Positions 61,701-64,000 of a DNA stretch of 64,000 bases are shown here, piece by piece (the first letter of the stretch is position 1; each line of letters opens with the position of its first letter). The DNA lies in contig CAKOHE010000108.1 in NCBI GenBank assembly GCA_934047225.1, positions 7,501 through 71,500 of the forward strand. Direction: 5' to 3'. A program made the translations under genes and the position numbers. Under the pieces are notes generated by a model. The model had not been told where the DNA came from, ran no database searches, and worked only from the letters and a program-made list of their open reading frames with translations. This DNA comes from Ypsolopha sequella (lineage: Eukaryota > Arthropoda > Insecta > Lepidoptera > Ypsolophidae).

Positions 61701-61703
61701 CCA
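58701..61703 (-). CDS. ORF2 fragment: partial endonuclease, reverse transcriptase, zinc finger (SART-type copy 1)
   Basis: About 1000 residues without a natural start; the frame runs back into the telomere repeat. The endonuclease lacks its N-terminal part (no QANL or QEP motif) but keeps AGDLNAKSEAWGS, IVDVTF and SDHRYIRF. RT motifs are complete: VAPGLDGIP, YRPIVLLDEVGKLFERII, SLDITNAFNTLPW, GVPQGSVLGPLLWN, YADD and LGLILDSRW. There is no RNase H. A finger C-x2-C-x8-H-x4-C lies about 90 residues before the end, followed by an Arg-rich tail. Catalysis of target nicking is probably lost with the missing N-terminus. Confidence 0.88.
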   Translation of the reverse strand, partial: WVSDQTGTVALVSRGAVGSPPFENVAKGRGCVAAQLGELVIIGVYFSPSRSVSEFEHFLAELGSLVLRSQPHPVLIAGDLNAKSEAWGSPVRNERAEPLEDWLGQMGLNVLNQGSAWTCVRHNGASIVDVTFASPTLASRVQRWGVIEDVESMSDHRYIRFDVSASLDATRWTNICDAGPRWVLHRLDREALEEATIVQAWASCPDSLVQVEDEANWFRDAMTQICDAAMPRARPIPPKRQVYWWSAEIADLRCVCVQARRQYTRHRRRRRERNNDLPDTEEEALLAAYKVAKKALRVAISQAKEAARQELLRTLDYDPWGRPYRAARKKLRPWAPPLTQSLRPQLVDEVTSALFPSRAHHVPPQMAADIASYPREDSAPPVSEEEFRGALVKLRARKVAPGLDGIPGRVLGLALKEHFGPRFRRFLSVCLEQGHFPLQWRTGKLVLLRKEGRPAESPSAYRPIVLLDEVGKLFERIIAGRIIDHLESAGPDLSDNQFGFRRGRSTIHAILRVKALADQAVTQGEVVLAVSLDITNAFNTLPWSCIKEALRYHKVPEYLLKIVDSYLSERYIRYPGREAWGQRAMSCGVPQGSVLGPLLWNIGYDLVLRGANLRGVEATCYADDTLVTARGFTFRDAAILATAGVAHVVRRIRSLGLEVALHKSEALCFHGPRNSPPADAGIMVGGVRIAVGSTMKYLGLILDSRWNFAAHFERLVPKLTTTSAALSRLLPNLGGPKTSCRRLYMGIVRSMAMYGAPVWADTLTRSNITLLRRSQRVMASRVIRAYCTISAEAACVIAGSLPWDLDASALSSVYYWREEARQQGLRWAPREIEAERERIRGEAVEDWAMRLAESTYGRRAIDAIQPVLPQWLSREHGAPTFRLTQVLSGHGCFGKYLCRIGRETSEACHHCAAVVDSADHTLVDCPAWVEERSALRAIVGQDLSLPAIVGVVLADRSAWHAFATFCEMVISQKEAAERERERVDPTRRARRGRRRRGDRP

Positions 61704-61706
61704 GAA

Positions 61707-61756
61707 CCTAACCTAACCTAACCTAACCTAACCTAACCTAACCTAACCTAACCTAA

Positions 61757-61758
<2 letters not shown>
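61707..61758 (+). repeat. Telomere repeat (CCTAA)10 plus CC
   Basis: About 52 bases of CCTAA between the truncated 5' end of one SART-type element and the tail of the next; the shortest block here. Confidence 0.97.
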
Positions 61759-61798
<40 letters not shown>

Positions 61799-61800
<2 letters not shown>

Positions 61801-62200
61801 GTGGGGAAACCCTCATGGGTACACCACCACCCGGGGGGGATGGTGGTGTTATGTCGGACTCTTACCGACTAAAACCCCACGGTGGTCACCGTTGGCGCAT
61901 ATATTGGAGGGGTCCCGGGAACCGCCGAGTGGCATACTTCCGGTACCCTCCGCGCCCGCCACCGCCGAAGCAGTGGCCCCCCCTTGGGGGAGGTAGAAAC
62001 TTCCCCCCGCACCACCCTGGTGCTGCGGCGGCACGCACCACAAACGTGTCGCCGCCTCTCCCGGAGTCGCGAGGTGGTGCGCTAAGGGCCCCCCGCCCCG
62101 CGCACCTGCGACCCCGATACCCCTTTAAGCGGGCTCTTACCGCAGGCAGGGGATACCGTAGCCCTATTCTACTGCCCGGAACTACAGGGCATCGAGGTGA
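61799..62200 (-). other. SART-type 3' UTR, copy 2
   Basis: Same sequence and stems as in copy 1, at offset 3500. No gene seen. Confidence 0.65.
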
Positions 62201-64000
62201 CTACGGCCTGTCACCTCGACGTCGGCGGCCCCGTCTCGCACGGCGAGTTGGGTCCACCCTCTCACGTTCGCGCTCTGCGGCCTCCTTCTGCGAAATTACC
62301 ATCTCGCAGAAGGTGGCAAAAGCGTGCCAGGCCGATCTGTCGGCAAGTACCACCCCCACAATTGCAGGCAGTGATAAATCCTGCCCGACAATCGCACGAA
62401 GAGCGCTGCGCTCCTCCACCCAGGCTGGGCAATCCACCAAGGTGTGATCTGCGGAGTCCACCACAGCGGCACAGTGATGACACGCCTCAGATGTTTCCCT
62501 TCCGATCCGGCACAGGTACTTCCCGAAGCAACCGTGTCCGGAAAGCACCTGCGTCAGACGGAAGGTAGGCGCGCCATGCTCTCGGCTTAGCCACTGCGGC
62601 AGTACGGGCTGGATGGCATCAATAGCACGCCGGCCATATGTGGACTCAGCGAGCCTCATCGCCCAGTCCTCTACAGCCTCGCCACGAATCCGCTCTCGCT
62701 CCGCCTCTATCTCCCTCGGAGCCCATCGCAAACCTTGTTGACGCGCCTCCTCTCGCCAGTAATACACGGACGAGAGGGCACTCGCGTCTAGGTCCCATGG
62801 GAGGGATCCCGCAATGACGCAGGCAGCTTCTGCGGAAATGGTGCAGTATGCCCGAATCACCCGAGAGGCCATCACTCTTTGCGATCTTCGCAAGAGGGTG
62901 ATGTTCGACCTCGTCAGGGTGTCGGCCCACACAGGGGCACCGTACATGGCCATGGACCGCACGATGCCCATGTAAAGCCGCCTGCAGGATGTTTTTGGCC
63001 CTCCGAGGTTAGGCAGGAGCCTACTCAGCGCCGCACTCGTGGTGGTGAGCTTTGGCACCAACCGCTCAAAATGGGCAGCGAAGTTCCACCGGCTGTCGAG
63101 GATGAGGCCCAGGTACTTCATCGTCGACCCGACAGCAATGCGTACCCCCCCGACCATTATCCCCGCATCAGCAGGTGGAGAATTTCGGGGTCCATGAAAG
63201 CAAAGGGCCTCCGATTTGTGGAGGGCCACCTCCAGTCCCAGCGACCTAATACGCCGCACAACGTGGGCCACGCCGGCCGTGGCGAGGATGGCAGCGTCCC
63301 TGAAGGTGAACCCTCGAGCAGTGACCAGGGTATCGTCCGCATAACACGTAGCCTCAACTCCCCTGAGGTTCGCGCCACGCAACACCAAGTCGTAACCGAT
63401 ATTCCACAGGAGCGGCCCGAGAACTGACCCCTGCGGAACACCGCACGACATTGCCCTTTGGCCCCATGCCTCTCGTCCTGGGTACCTAATGTACCTCTCA
63501 GAGAGGTAGGAATCCACTATTTTCAGCAGATATTCAGGCACCTTGTGGTACCTGAGGGCTTCCTTGATGCAGGACCAGGGCAAGGTGTTAAAAGCGTTGG
63601 TGATGTCTAGAGACACCGCCAGCACCACCTCACCCTGAGTCACTGCTTGGTCTGCCAAGGCTTTCACCCGCAAAATGGCGTGGATAGTGGACCTACCTCT
63701 CCGAAAACCGAATTGGTTGTCCGATAGATCTGGTCCTGCTGACTCGAGGTGGTCAATAATTCGGCCGGCAATTATACGCTCAAAGAGCTTGCCAACCTCG
63801 TCCAGCAGGACAATCGGACGGTACGCCGATGGCGATTCGGCAGGGCGCCCCTCCTTACGAAGCAGCACCAGTTTGCCGGTCCGCCATTGTAGCGGAAAAT
63901 GCCCCTGCTCCAGGCATACCGAGAGGAAGCGGCGAAATCTCGGCCCGAAGTGCTCTTTAAGAGCCAGGCCCAGAACGCGGCCAGGGATGCCGTCCAGCCC
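62201..64000 (-). CDS. ORF2 C-terminal part: reverse transcriptase and zinc finger (SART-type copy 2, partial)
   Basis: 600 codons, stop included, open to the window edge. It covers RT from VAPGLD onward (GKLFERII, SLDITNAFNTLPW, GVPQGS, YADD) and the C-x2-C-x8-H-x4-C finger. It is the same protein as the corresponding part of copy 1. The start lies outside the window. Confidence 0.88.
   Translation of the reverse strand, partial: GLDGIPGRVLGLALKEHFGPRFRRFLSVCLEQGHFPLQWRTGKLVLLRKEGRPAESPSAYRPIVLLDEVGKLFERIIAGRIIDHLESAGPDLSDNQFGFRRGRSTIHAILRVKALADQAVTQGEVVLAVSLDITNAFNTLPWSCIKEALRYHKVPEYLLKIVDSYLSERYIRYPGREAWGQRAMSCGVPQGSVLGPLLWNIGYDLVLRGANLRGVEATCYADDTLVTARGFTFRDAAILATAGVAHVVRRIRSLGLEVALHKSEALCFHGPRNSPPADAGIMVGGVRIAVGSTMKYLGLILDSRWNFAAHFERLVPKLTTTSAALSRLLPNLGGPKTSCRRLYMGIVRSMAMYGAPVWADTLTRSNITLLRRSQRVMASRVIRAYCTISAEAACVIAGSLPWDLDASALSSVYYWREEARQQGLRWAPREIEAERERIRGEAVEDWAMRLAESTYGRRAIDAIQPVLPQWLSREHGAPTFRLTQVLSGHGCFGKYLCRIGRETSEACHHCAAVVDSADHTLVDCPAWVEERSALRAIVGQDLSLPAIVGVVLADRSAWHAFATFCEMVISQKEAAERERERVDPTRRARRGRRRRGDRP

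Larger units (their letters stand above)
58264..61704 (-). mobile_element. SART-type telomeric LINE copy 1 (5'-truncated)
   Basis: Read on the - strand: the element begins inside ORF2 directly after telomere repeat, runs through endonuclease remainder, RT and zinc finger, a 0.4-kb GC-rich 3' UTR and 35 terminal A, then GGTTAGG. The sense strand is the TTAGG strand, the SART orientation and opposite to the other elements. ORF1 and the start of ORF2 are missing, so this copy is dead on arrival. Confidence 0.88.
61759..64000 (-). mobile_element. SART-type telomeric LINE copy 2 (cut by window end)
   Basis: From 61799 to 64000 the sequence appears identical to 58299-60500 at a constant offset of 3500 bases, with no insertion or deletion. 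The tail is 40 T (61759-61798) against 35 in copy 1. Its 5' end lies beyond the window, so whether it is full length is unknown. Confidence 0.88.

Noticed and set aside
1..64000. tRNA, rRNA, host protein genes or LTR elements
   Set aside because: None recognised on either strand; no direct terminal repeats flank any element.

Overview
The window is an insect-type (arthropod) subtelomere. Eight perfect (CCTAA)n blocks, the complement of the TTAGG telomere repeat of most insect orders, alternate with nine non-LTR retrotransposons (LINEs) inserted in that repeat. No host gene, tRNA or rRNA is visible. Because CCTAA lies on the + strand, the chromosome end should lie to the left of base 1 and the centromere to the right. 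The insect order cannot be told from this sequence.

Layout. Bases 1-58026 hold seven + strand elements of TRAS type (sense strand = CCTAA strand, 3' poly(A) running straight into CCTAA), head to tail. Family 1 has four near-identical copies: 1a (1-6805, 5' end outside the window), 1b (16313-23832, 5'-truncated), 1c (24063-32296) and 1d (32442-40690). Family 2 has one copy (7321-16132). Family 3 has one copy (40776-47985) with a single nonsense codon in ORF2. Family 4 has one copy (48076-58026), whose ORF2 is extended by about 800 residues ending in a superfamily 1 RNA-virus-type helicase. Bases 58264-64000 hold two - strand elements of SART type (sense strand = TTAGG strand): one truncated inside ORF2, and an apparently identical second one cut by the window end. 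The telomere blocks are 515, 180, 230, 145, 85, 90, about 237 and about 52 bases long.

How the genes work together. Each TRAS-type element encodes ORF1, a Gag-like nucleic-acid-binding protein with a coiled coil and three C-terminal zinc knuckles. It is followed by ORF2, a polyprotein with apurinic-type endonuclease, reverse transcriptase, RNase H and a C-terminal CCHC finger. ORF2 is in the +1 frame relative to ORF1, overlaps its end and has no AUG near its start; the ORF1 stop sits in the same motif (TAYTGCTRAGG) in all four families. By analogy with characterised TRAS/SART elements, the endonuclease nicks the telomere repeat and primes reverse transcription there, so the elements add DNA to chromosome ends without harming host genes. 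The SART-type ORF has endonuclease, reverse transcriptase and zinc finger but no RNase H.

Main points for a second look: (1) the in-frame viral-type helicase on the family 4 ORF2; (2) AUG-less ORF2 with a conserved stop-codon motif; (3) long untranslated regions that diverge in sequence but keep paired stems with compensatory changes, including a 16-bp stem and a stem-bounded module present once in family 1 and twice in tandem in family 2; (4) a 3' UTR inverted repeat that loops out an A-rich tract; (5) a 3' end exchange between otherwise nearly identical family 1 copies.
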